NCBI GenBank assembly: GCA_963826695.1
Contig: CAWGXZ010000007.1
Location: 118,494-182,493, forward strand
Direction of reading: 5' to 3'
Length of the DNA: 64,000 nt
Source: CAWGXZ01 sp963826695
GTDB lineage: Bacteria > Pseudomonadota > Gammaproteobacteria > Burkholderiales > Burkholderiaceae_C
Part shown: one piece after another, positions 8,130 through 15,782 of the stretch
How positions within the stretch are numbered: the first letter of the stretch is position 1
How the letters are laid out: each line of letters begins with the position of its first letter
Notes under the pieces: generated by a model
The model's input: the letters and a program-made list of their open reading frames with translations, nothing else
The model's database searches: none
Told to the model about the DNA's origin: nothing
Made by a program: the position numbers and the translations under genes

Positions 8130-9698
8130 ATGTCCGAGCAACCCGCCTCAATCCGTGACAACAGCCTCGCCAGCGCCACGCCGCTGGCGGCTATCGACAT
8201 CGGCTCGAACAGCTTTCGCCTCGAGATCGGCCAGCTCACCGGCGGGCGCTACCGGCGGGTCGACTACATCAAGGAGAGCGTGCGCCTCGGCGCCGGCCTC
8301 GACGACAAGGCCTTCCTGACCGAGGAGGCGGTGGTTCGCGGCCTGGCCTGCCTGAGCCGCTTCGCCCAGCGCCTGGCCGGGTTCGCCGCCACGCAGGTGC
8401 GCGCGGTGGCGACGCAGACCTTGCGCGAGGCGCGCAACCGCGATGCCTTCCTGTTGCGCGCGGAAGCCGCACTCGGCTATCCGATCGAGGTCGTCTCGGG
8501 CCGCGAAGAGGCCCGGCTGATCTTCGCGGGCGTCGCACGGCTTCAGGTCTCGAGCGTGCCGCGCCTGGTGGTCGACATCGGTGGTCGCTCGACGGAGATG
8601 ATCGTCGGCGTGGGACGCCGGCCGCTGCGCGCCGAATCGTTCCGCATCGGCAGCGTCAGCCTGTCGATGGCGTACTTTCCGGACGGGCGGTTCACCGAGC
8701 AGGCGTTCCGGTCTGGCGCAGATCGCTGCGGGTGCCGAGCTCGAGGAGGCGTTGCAGCCCTTCGCGCCGTCGCAGCTGGCAGGAAGCGCTCGGTTCGTCG
8801 GGCACGGCAGGCGCGGTCTCGCAGGTGCTTGATTGCCAGCGGCATCAGCGACGGCGTCATCACGCCGGACGGCCTGCGCTGGCTGACGCAGCAGTGCCTG
8901 CGCGCCGGCCGCGCCGACAAGCTCAGCCTGCCGGGGTTGAAGGACGACCGGCGCCATGTGATCGGTGGCGGCCTGGCGATTCTCACCACCCTGGCAGCCC
9001 AGTTCGACATTCAGCGGCTGCAACCGGCGCGCGGTGCCTTGCGCCAAGGTGTGCTGTTCGAGTTGAACGACCGGTTGCAGGCGGGTCGACCGGTGGGCGA
9101 TGGCAGCGCCGCCGGCGAGGACATCCGCGACAGCTCGGTGCGCGAGCTGCAGGAGCGATTCGATGTCGACCTCGAGCAGGCCACCCGGGTCGGCGCCGTT
9201 GCCAGCGCGCTCTACGACGGCGCCTTTCCGACGATGTCGGGCGTTGCGCCGTGCGAGCCCCGCGCCGAAGCGCGGTGCGAATTGCTCTGGGCAGCGGCGC
9301 TGCACGAGATCGGCATGTCGCTGTCGCATCACGACCACCACCGGCACAGTGCGTACATGCTGTCGCATGCCGACGCCGCGGGCTTCTCGCAGTCGCAACA
9401 GCGGCGGCTCGGCGAGTTGCTGCTGGCGCAGCGTGGCGGTCTGCGCAAGGTCGAACTGCAGCTCGCCGAGCCTTCGTTTGCCTGGCAGGCGCTGTGTCTT
9501 CGGCTGGCGGTCATCAAGTGCCACGCCCGGCGTGGCGTGGACGCATCGGCGCTGCAGCTGCAGCGCAGTGGCGAGCAGGCCGTGCTCAGCCTCGCACCGG
9601 GTTGGGCCGAACGCAATCCGCGGACGATGTTCCTGCTCGAGGCCGAAGCCGTGTCCTGGGAGCGCAACGGCCCGCTGCGCTTGCTGATCGCCAGGTAG
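8130..9698 (+). CDS. ppx: Exopolyphosphatase / GppA family, with internal out-of-frame segment
   Basis: 522 residues. Releases phosphate from the ends of polyphosphate (or converts pppGpp to ppGpp in GppA). The ASKHA phosphate loop DIGSNSFRLEIG is at residues 22-33 and the second loop reads VVDIGGRSTEM (usual form GGGSTE). From about 8713 to 8831 the encoded sequence is Arg/Gly-rich and unlike the family. In that stretch the familiar protein appears first in the +1 frame (AQIAAGAELEEALQPFAPSQ), then in the +2 frame (WQEALGSSGTAGAVSQVL), and the normal frame resumes at IASGISDGVITPDGL. Three one-base insertions would explain this and leave the frame open. The C-terminal HD-like region (HEIGMSLSHHDHH) is intact. 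It converges on sixA-ppk1. Confidence 0.88.
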   Translation: MSEQPASIRDNSLASATPLAAIDIGSNSFRLEIGQLTGGRYRRVDYIKESVRLGAGLDDKAFLTEEAVVRGLACLSRFAQRLAGFAATQVRAVATQTLREARNRDAFLLRAEAALGYPIEVVSGREEARLIFAGVARLQVSSVPRLVVDIGGRSTEMIVGVGRRPLRAESFRIGSVSLSMAYFPDGRFTEQAFRSGADRCGCRARGGVAALRAVAAGRKRSVRRARQARSRRCLIASGISDGVITPDGLRWLTQQCLRAGRADKLSLPGLKDDRRHVIGGGLAILTTLAAQFDIQRLQPARGALRQGVLFELNDRLQAGRPVGDGSAAGEDIRDSSVRELQERFDVDLEQATRVGAVASALYDGAFPTMSGVAPCEPRAEARCELLWAAALHEIGMSLSHHDHHRHSAYMLSHADAAGFSQSQQRRLGELLLAQRGGLRKVELQLAEPSFAWQALCLRLAVIKCHARRGVDASALQLQRSGEQAVLSLAPGWAERNPRTMFLLEAEAVSWERNGPLRLLIAR

Positions 9699-9706
9699 TC
9701 CGCGGG

Positions 9707-10165
9707 TCAGAGTTGCTCGGGCGATTGCACGCCGAGCAGCAGCACCTCGCCGGCCTCGCGGTCACGCGAGCGGAACCACCAAACAGCGCCCTTGCGGATC
9801 GACCAGCTCTGCGACCGGCCGGTGAGCAAGCGGGCAGCGAGAAGCCCCAGCGTCGGCTGGTGGCCGACAAGCACCGTCACCTGGCTCGCCGACGGCCAGC
9901 CGCTGGCCTGGAGCACCGATTCCACATCGCTGTCGGGCGCCAGTTCGGGCAGCGTCTCGGCCTGCCGGCCCAGCGCCAGCGCCGTTTGTTGCGTGCGACG
10001 CGCCGGGCTGGCAACGACTCTCGCAGCGTCCGGCAAGCGGGCGTTCAGCCACTGGGCCATCCGTGCCGCCTGACGCTGGCCATGGGGCGTGAGCGCCCGG
10101 TCGAGATCGCGCTGGCCCGGGCCGGCGTCTTCGGCCTCGGCATGGCGCCAGAGAATCAGGTCCAT
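9707..10165 (-). CDS. sixA: SixA-type phosphohistidine phosphatase
   Basis: 152 residues from ATG 10165, which has AGGAG 7 bases upstream; a TTG six bases earlier is less likely. Histidine-phosphatase fold with the RHG-type motif LWRHAEAE at the N-terminus and the second catalytic His in VGHQPTLG. SixA removes phosphate from histidine on phosphotransfer proteins; homologues beside ppk are common in betaproteobacteria and might act on the phosphohistidine of PPK, which is inference. It lies 30 bases after the ppk1 stop and is probably cotranscribed. Its stop is 8 bases from the converging ppx stop. Confidence 0.85.
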   Translation of the reverse strand: MDLILWRHAEAEDAGPGQRDLDRALTPHGQRQAARMAQWLNARLPDAARVVASPARRTQQTALALGRQAETLPELAPDSDVESVLQASGWPSASQVTVLVGHQPTLGLLAARLLTGRSQSWSIRKGAVWWFRSRDREAGEVLLLGVQSPEQL

Positions 10166-10195
10166 CGCCAAGCTCCTGAGGATCGGTGCGTGTTT

Positions 10196-12349
10196 TCAAT
10201 AGCGGCGCATCAGCGCCTGCTGTGCGCTGGGGCCATCCTCGGCCACCCGCTGATAACTGCCGTCGGCCTGCATGTCCCACGCGTCCTTGCGGTCGTGCAG
10301 ATACGGCACCAAACACTCGTCGATGACCCGCTGGCGCATGGCCGGTGCCCGGATCGGCCAGGCGACCTCGATGCGACGGACCATGTTGCGGTGCATCCAG
10401 TCGGCGCTCGACAGATAGAGCACCTCGTCGGCCTCGCCCGGGCCCCAGCGGAAATAGAGCACCCGCGTGTGTTCGAGGAAACGCCCGACCACCGAGCGGA
10501 CCCGGATGCGGTCCTGCACCTGCAGCAGGCCCGGCTGCAGCATGCAGGCACCGCGGACGATCAGGTCGATCTGCGCACCGGCCTGCGCGGCGCGGAGCAG
10601 CGCCTTGATCAGCGGCCCTTCGGTCAGCGCATTCACCTTGAGGACGATGCGCGCCGGGCGGCCGGCCGTGGCGGACGACGCAACCCGGTCGATGGCCTCG
10701 ACCAGCTGCCGGTGCAGCGAGAACGGCGCCTGCAGCAACTGGCGCAGCGGCCGGGTTCGGCCGAGGCTCGCCAGCTGCTGGAACACCGCGTCGACATCGG
10801 CGGTCAGGTCGCCATCGGCACTGAGATAGCCGACATCGGTATAGAGCCGCGCCGTGTTGGGGTTGTAGTTGCCGGTCGAGAGATGCGCATAGCGGCGCAG
10901 CCACTGGCCGCCACCACGCTGCGGGATCCTCTCGCGACGCGTCACCAGCAGCAGCTTCGCATGCGTCTTCAGCCCGACGATGCCGTAGACCACCTGGGCG
11001 CCGACCGCTTCGAGCCGCTCGGCCCAGTTGATGTTGGCTTCCTCGTCGAAGCGCGCCTTCAGTTCGACGACAACGAGCACCTCCTTGCCGCGGCGCGCGC
11101 CATCGATCAGCAGGTCCATCAGCGGCGATTCGCTGCCGGTGCGATAGATGGTCTGCTTGATCGCCAGCACCTCGGGGTCGCGCACCGCCTCGCCCAGGAA
11201 CTCGACCACGGGGTCGAAGGATTCGAAGGGGTGATGCAGCAGCAGATCGCTTTCGCGCAACCGCGCAAAGATCGACTTGCCGCGCGGCCAGCGGCGCTCC
11301 GGCCAGACCGGCTGGTAGGGCTCGAAACGCAGCGCCGGGCGCGCCGCCACCGCGTCCGCGCCGCCCACCTGCTTCAACACGCGCCGTGCCGGGTCGCTCA
11401 CCTGGTCGATCAGCTGGTTGAGGCGCACCAGGTTGACCGGCCCGTCGACGCGGTAAAGCGCCTCGTCGCTCAGCTCGTACTGCTGCAGCAGGAAATCCGA
11501 AAGCTCGCTCGGGCAACTGCTCACCACCTCGATGCGGATGGCGCGGCCGAAATGCCGGGTCATCAGGCCGCTGCGCAGCGCCTGGCGGAGGTTGAGAACG
11601 TCGTCCTCGTCGACCGTCAGGTCCGAATCGCGGGTGACGCGGAACTGCGAAAAGGTTTCGACGTCGCGGCCCGGAAACAGCTCGGCAAGGTGGGCACGGA
11701 TGACGCTGGTCAGCAGCACGAAGGCCTGTGACGCGCCCGACAACCGCGGCGGCAACTTGATGACCCGCGGCAGGATTCGGGGCACCTTGACGATGGCGAT
11801 GGTGTTGGCGCGACCGAAGGCATCCTTGCCGCCGAGCCGGGCAATGAAATTGAGCGACTTGTTGGCAACCTGCGGGAATGGATGCGAGGGGTCGAGCCCC
11901 ACCGGCACGAGCAGCGGCCGGACCTGGCTTTCGAAGAAGTCTGCGACCCACTCGCGCTGGGCCGCATCACGCTCGCCATGGTTGAGGATGACGATCTGCT
12001 GCTGCGCAAGCAGCGGCATGACATCACGGTTGAAGGCGGCGTACTGGTCGTCGACCAGCGCACGTGCATTCGCCGCGACCGCCTGGACATCGCCGAGCGA
12101 AACGCCGGTACCGGGCAACCGGGCTGCCTCGATGTAGTCGGCGAAGCGCACCTCGAAGAATTCGTCGAGATTGGACGAGACGATGCAGATGTAGCGAAGC
12201 CGCTCGAGCAGCGGCACGTCGCTGCGGCGCGCCTGGGCGAGAACCCGCCGGTTGAAATCGAGGATCGCGCATTCGCGGCTGACGACCGGCGACACGGCCA
12301 GGCTGGCAGGCCCGGCGACGGCGGCAGCGACAGGAGCATCTGGATTCAT
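10196..12349 (-). CDS. ppk1: Polyphosphate kinase 1
   Basis: 717 residues. Reversibly polymerises the gamma-phosphate of ATP into polyphosphate. The N domain opens with ECAILDFNRRVLAQA. The catalytic phospholipase-D-like halves contain AIKQTIYRTG (near residue 400), the autophosphorylated His463 in LKTHAKLLLV, and HLSTGNYN with the Mg/ATP site residues. The chosen ATG (12349) gives the family length; the frame remains open upstream without homology. TAGACT stands five bases before the ATG, so a leaderless or near-leaderless transcript is possible. It is followed by sixA and opposed by ppx, so synthesis and breakdown of polyphosphate sit together. Confidence 0.96.
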   Translation of the reverse strand: MNPDAPVAAAVAGPASLAVSPVVSRECAILDFNRRVLAQARRSDVPLLERLRYICIVSSNLDEFFEVRFADYIEAARLPGTGVSLGDVQAVAANARALVDDQYAAFNRDVMPLLAQQQIVILNHGERDAAQREWVADFFESQVRPLLVPVGLDPSHPFPQVANKSLNFIARLGGKDAFGRANTIAIVKVPRILPRVIKLPPRLSGASQAFVLLTSVIRAHLAELFPGRDVETFSQFRVTRDSDLTVDEDDVLNLRQALRSGLMTRHFGRAIRIEVVSSCPSELSDFLLQQYELSDEALYRVDGPVNLVRLNQLIDQVSDPARRVLKQVGGADAVAARPALRFEPYQPVWPERRWPRGKSIFARLRESDLLLHHPFESFDPVVEFLGEAVRDPEVLAIKQTIYRTGSESPLMDLLIDGARRGKEVLVVVELKARFDEEANINWAERLEAVGAQVVYGIVGLKTHAKLLLVTRRERIPQRGGGQWLRRYAHLSTGNYNPNTARLYTDVGYLSADGDLTADVDAVFQQLASLGRTRPLRQLLQAPFSLHRQLVEAIDRVASSATAGRPARIVLKVNALTEGPLIKALLRAAQAGAQIDLIVRGACMLQPGLLQVQDRIRVRSVVGRFLEHTRVLYFRWGPGEADEVLYLSSADWMHRNMVRRIEVAWPIRAPAMRQRVIDECLVPYLHDRKDAWDMQADGSYQRVAEDGPSAQQALMRRY

Positions 12350-12411
12350 GCGGCAGTCTAAAAACCTTCCGTGACGAACTCGTGACGGCGCTGCGCCGTG
12401 CGCAGCACGGC

Positions 12412-13152
12412 TCAGCCCTTGCCGCGTGCCGCCGCCAGTCGCTGTTCGATCTGCTCGGTACCGATGGCCCCGGGCACCCGCTGTCCGTCTTCGAAGACCA
12501 GCGCCGGCGTGCCTGTTACCTTGTACTTGCGACCGAAGGCGGTGTTGCGCTGCAATGCCGACGCGTCGCAGTTGCCGATCGCCCGTGGTGCCGGGTTCGA
12601 GTCGATCATCCAGTCCTGCCACGCCTTGGTGCTGTCCTTGGCGCACCAGATGTTTCGGCTTTTCTCGACCGAATCACTTCCCAGGATCGGATAGAGGAAG
12701 GTATAGACGGTGACGTTGCGAACCTTCAGCAAATCCTTCTCGAAACGCTTGCAATAGCCGCAATTCGGGTCGACGAATACAGCCAGCCGCCGTTCGCCAT
12801 TGCCCTGCTTGCGAACCACCGCATCTTTCAGCGGCAGGACCGCAAAGTCGATCGCCGTCAGCTTGGCGATGCGCGCTTCGGTCAGGTTGCTGCGCGTGCG
12901 GGTGTCGATCATCTGACCTTCGATCACATGATTGCCCTGCTCGTCGGCGTAGTAGATATCGCTGCCGGTGCGCACTTCGTACAGACCGGGAATCGGTGTC
13001 TTGACCACCTCGTCGATCTTCGGGAAATCGGGAAGCCGCTCGGCGATGTTCTTGCGAATTGCCGCCTCCTGGGCGCCGGCGGCCTGCGCCAGCAGGAGTG
13101 CGGAAATCGCAAGCGGTCGCAGCAGTCGGATCGGCAGGCGGGACGTTTTCAT
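12412..13152 (-). CDS. dsbC: DsbC-type thiol:disulfide interchange protein
   Basis: 246 residues from MKTSRLPIR, with a signal peptide ending at AGAQEA; an ATG nine codons earlier is possible. DsbC/G architecture: N-terminal dimerisation domain (IRKNIAERLPDFPKIDEV), linker, then a thioredoxin fold with active site CGYC in VDPNCGYCKRFEK and the cis-Pro turn VTGTPALV. It isomerises wrong disulfides in the periplasm and is kept reduced by DsbD. A second Cys pair (WCAKD and NCDAS) matches the structural disulfide of DsbC. It lies between ppk1 and the UbiH-like gene, all on the minus strand, with 46 bases to the latter. Confidence 0.9.
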   Translation of the reverse strand: MKTSRLPIRLLRPLAISALLLAQAAGAQEAAIRKNIAERLPDFPKIDEVVKTPIPGLYEVRTGSDIYYADEQGNHVIEGQMIDTRTRSNLTEARIAKLTAIDFAVLPLKDAVVRKQGNGERRLAVFVDPNCGYCKRFEKDLLKVRNVTVYTFLYPILGSDSVEKSRNIWCAKDSTKAWQDWMIDSNPAPRAIGNCDASALQRNTAFGRKYKVTGTPALVFEDGQRVPGAIGTEQIEQRLAAARGKG

Positions 13153-13198
13153 GGGCAGTTCCAGTTCAAGCGAGTGCATGGCGCGGGTCTTGAGCGTT

Positions 13199-14317
13199 TC
13201 ACGAATTGATCGCTCGATCCGCGAGCCAGCGTTTTAGCGGACGCGCCCGTTCGAACCAGGCAAGGCCGCGGTTGCGGATGCCGCGCGAGAATGGCTTGTC
13301 ATCGGCGAAGAGCGTCATCAACCCTTCGGTGAGCTCGCCGACTTCCCAGGTCGGCAGCAAGCGCTCGCGCGCATAGCGTCGCAGCAGCCGCTCGTCGCCG
13401 AGCGGGCGCCAGGCTTCGCGTTCGGCGAGCACCTTCGTCAGGGAGACGACATCGGCCAGGCCCAGATTGAGCCCCTGGCCGGCAAGCGGATGGACGACGT
13501 GCGCTGCGTCGCCGAGCAACACCCAGCCCTCGCCGCACCAGACATCGGCCTGGCCGCGCATCAGCGGCCATTCGGCGCGTGGCGACGCCAGGGCGAGCAT
13601 GCCGGCGGCGCCATGCGTGGCGGCGTTCAGTTCGCCCGCGAAATCGGCGTCGTCGAGCGCCATCAGCTGAGCCGCCCTCGCCTGGGGAAGCGACCAGACG
13701 AGGGCATGCGAGTGGCGTTCGCGCGGCGAATCGAAAGGCAACAGGGCCAGCACGTCAGGCGAGCGGAACCACTGGCGTGCGATGCCCTGGTGATCGGCAT
13801 CGCTGTGCAGCCGCGCGGCGATCGCGCGCTGACCGTAGTCCACCGTATCGAAGGCGACACCGCGGTGCCCACGGCGAAGTGAATGGCCGCCTTCGCAGAG
13901 CGCCTCGAGCGACGCTTCGAACGACGCCGCTTGCGCCATGTCGACCGACACCACGTGGGGCGAGAAGCGCATCGCCGCTGCGAGTTCGCGCTCGAGCACC
14001 GCTGCATCGACGATCCACGCGAGTTCGCCGACCCGCTGCTCCCACGCAGAAAAGGTCAGCACGGCATCGGCGGCGTCGCCCTCGATCCGCATTTCCTCGA
14101 CCGCCGTGGTCGCCATCGCCGGCAATGCGTCCCACACCTTCAGCTCGCGCAGCAAGCCGACCGAGGCCGCGTTCAGGGCATAGGCACGCACATCGTCCGA
14201 TCCACCGCTGCGCTGCGCGGCGCAGACCGCGACCTTCAGGCCGAGGCGGGCCATGGAAAGCGCAAGGCTTCGGCCGACGATCCCGGCACCGCGGACCAGG
14301 ATGTCGACGTGCTGCAT
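13199..14317 (-). CDS. UbiH/UbiF/VisC-family FAD-dependent hydroxylase
   Basis: 372 residues. Flavin monooxygenase of the ubiquinone-ring hydroxylase family. The Rossmann FAD loop GAGIVGRSLALSMARLG is at residues 10-26, and the second FAD motif GDAAHVVHPLAGQGLNLGLADV is clear near residue 290. The middle motif, usually GADGxxSxxR, reads CEGGHSLRR, and the strand region before it is about 20 residues shorter than I expect, so substrate binding may differ. Which ring position it hydroxylates cannot be told. TACAAT ends six bases before the ATG (14324-14329), consistent with a leaderless message. Divergent from ychF. Confidence 0.85.
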   Translation of the reverse strand: MQHVDILVRGAGIVGRSLALSMARLGLKVAVCAAQRSGGSDDVRAYALNAASVGLLRELKVWDALPAMATTAVEEMRIEGDAADAVLTFSAWEQRVGELAWIVDAAVLERELAAAMRFSPHVVSVDMAQAASFEASLEALCEGGHSLRRGHRGVAFDTVDYGQRAIAARLHSDADHQGIARQWFRSPDVLALLPFDSPRERHSHALVWSLPQARAAQLMALDDADFAGELNAATHGAAGMLALASPRAEWPLMRGQADVWCGEGWVLLGDAAHVVHPLAGQGLNLGLADVVSLTKVLAEREAWRPLGDERLLRRYARERLLPTWEVGELTEGLMTLFADDKPFSRGIRNRGLAWFERARPLKRWLADRAINS

Positions 14318-14323
14318 GCAAGG

Positions 14324-14329
14324 ATTGTA
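14324..14329 (-). promoter_or_regulatory. -10 hexamer directly before the UbiH-like gene (possible leaderless start)
   Basis: TACAAT on the minus strand, six bases before the ATG at 14317. Transcription normally begins 6-7 bases after the -10, which would put the first RNA base on the start codon. I see no ribosome site and no good -35. Confidence 0.45.
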
Positions 14330-14370
14330 GGCAGCGCCTGGCGTGGAGATGCCGCGCCGGCGGCGCCTCC

Positions 14371-14376
14371 TAGAAT
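14371..14376 (+). promoter_or_regulatory. -10 hexamer TAGAAT of ychF
   Basis: TAGAAT lies 84 bases before the ychF ATG in the 143-bp gap between divergent genes. The same hexamer precedes several other genes in the window. No convincing -35 is visible. Confidence 0.45.
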
Positions 14377-14460
14377 CCTTGCGAGCGCCACCTCCCGGCC
14401 TGCGACCCTGCCTTCGCGGGCCGGCCCTGCAGGGCGCACCCCCTTTTTGAGAGACATCCC

Positions 14461-15558
14461 ATGAGCCTGAAATGCGGCATCGTCGGCTTGCCGAACGTCG
14501 GCAAGTCGACCCTTTTCAATGCACTGACAAAGGCCGGCATCGCCGCGGAAAACTACCCCTTCTGCACGATTGAGCCGAACGTCGGCGTCGTCGAGCTACC
14601 GGACGCCCGCCTGACCGCGCTGGCGGCGATCGTCAAGCCCGAACGGGTGGTGCCGGCGATCGTCGAGTTCGTCGATATCGCCGGGCTGGTCGCGGGTGCG
14701 TCGAAAGGCGAAGGGCTGGGTAACCAGTTTCTCGCCCACATCCGCGAAACCGACGCCATCGTCAATGTGGTTCGCTGCTTCGAGGACGACAACGTGATCC
14801 ACGTCGCGCAACGCGTCGACCCCGTCGCGGACGCGGAGGTGATCCAGACCGAGCTCTGCCTTGCCGACCTCGCCACGGTAGAAAAGGTGCTGCAGCGCTC
14901 GATCAAGGCCGCCAAGTCGGGCAACGACAAGGAAGCCCAGCGCCTGGTCGATGTGCTGCAGAAATGCCGCGCCGCGCTCGACCAGGCGCAGCCGGTGCGG
15001 GCGCTTTCCTTCAGCAAGGAAGAGCAGCAGGTGCTTCGGCCGCTTTGCCTGATCACGGCCAAGCCGGCGATGTTCGTCGGCAACGTTGCCGAGGATGGTT
15101 TCGAGGCCAACCCGCATCTCGACCGCTTGCGTGCCTTTGCAGCCGAACAAAATGCGCCAGTGGTCGCGATCTGTGCCCAGACCGAGGCCGAGCTCGCCGA
15201 GATGGCTGCCGAGGACCGGCTGCTGTTCCTGCAGGAAATGGGTCAGAGTGAACCCGGTCTGGACCGGCTAATCCGGGCGGCTTTCAGGCTGCTTGGCCTG
15301 CAGACGTATTTCACCGCCGGCGTCAAGGAAGTGCGCGCCTGGACGATTCACGTCGGCGACACCGCTCCGCAGGCGGCAGGGGTGATCCACACCGACTTCG
15401 AGCGTGGCTTCATTCGCGCCCAAACCATCGCCTACGACGACTTCGTTTCGTATCGTGGTGAACAGGGCGCGAAGGACGCCGGCCGGATGCGAGCGGAAGG
15501 CAAGGACTATGTCGTCAAGGACGGGGATGTTCTGAACTTCCTGTTCAGCCCGACATAA
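14461..15558 (+). CDS. ychF: Ribosome-associated ATPase YchF (Obg-family)
   Basis: 365 residues, the usual length. Opens MSLKCGIVGLPNVGKSTLFN with the P-loop at residues 8-15; switch region DIAGLVAGASKGEGLGNQFL follows, then a coiled-coil insert (about 130-200) and the C-terminal TGS domain. YchF binds ribosomes and prefers ATP over GTP; it affects translation start and oxidative-stress responses. GAGAGA stands shortly before the ATG. In many proteobacteria ychF follows pth and ribosomal gene rplY; here the neighbour is a divergent flavin hydroxylase instead. Confidence 0.97.
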   Translation: MSLKCGIVGLPNVGKSTLFNALTKAGIAAENYPFCTIEPNVGVVELPDARLTALAAIVKPERVVPAIVEFVDIAGLVAGASKGEGLGNQFLAHIRETDAIVNVVRCFEDDNVIHVAQRVDPVADAEVIQTELCLADLATVEKVLQRSIKAAKSGNDKEAQRLVDVLQKCRAALDQAQPVRALSFSKEEQQVLRPLCLITAKPAMFVGNVAEDGFEANPHLDRLRAFAAEQNAPVVAICAQTEAELAEMAAEDRLLFLQEMGQSEPGLDRLIRAAFRLLGLQTYFTAGVKEVRAWTIHVGDTAPQAAGVIHTDFERGFIRAQTIAYDDFVSYRGEQGAKDAGRMRAEGKDYVVKDGDVLNFLFSPT

Positions 15559-15652
15559 GGGTTCTCGCCTGCGAGGCAACCGCGACTGGAACCGCAGGAC
15601 GCGTACGACCGCCAGCGTACCGGGAAACGCTGTACTTGCAGGAGAATGGTTC

Positions 15653-15769
15653 ATGACGAATCGCCCCACCTCGATGCATTCGTTGCAAACACAGGAAGTG
15701 TGCGTTCTGGCCGCTGACAGTGACACTGCCGAATGCCTTTGCACGCTGAGGTTGGGCGGCGATTCCTGA
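15653..15769 (+). CDS. Possible small ORF upstream of the hybrid kinase
   Basis: A 38-codon frame (MTNRPTSMHSL...) preceded by AGGAG at 8 bases, the best ribosome site in this 224-bp gap. It contains two Cys residues and no signal peptide or membrane segment. Its stop is 13 bases before the GTG of the histidine kinase, so it could act as a leader that couples translation. I recognise no family; it may equally be noise. The rest of the 15559-15782 gap holds nothing else that I can support. Confidence 0.3.
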   Translation: MTNRPTSMHSLQTQEVCVLAADSDTAECLCTLRLGGDS

Positions 15770-15782
15770 GCGACAGGCACCG

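Noticed and set aside
12412..13179. Longer DsbC start at 13179
   Set aside because: The extra nine residues precede a clean signal peptide that starts at 13152.
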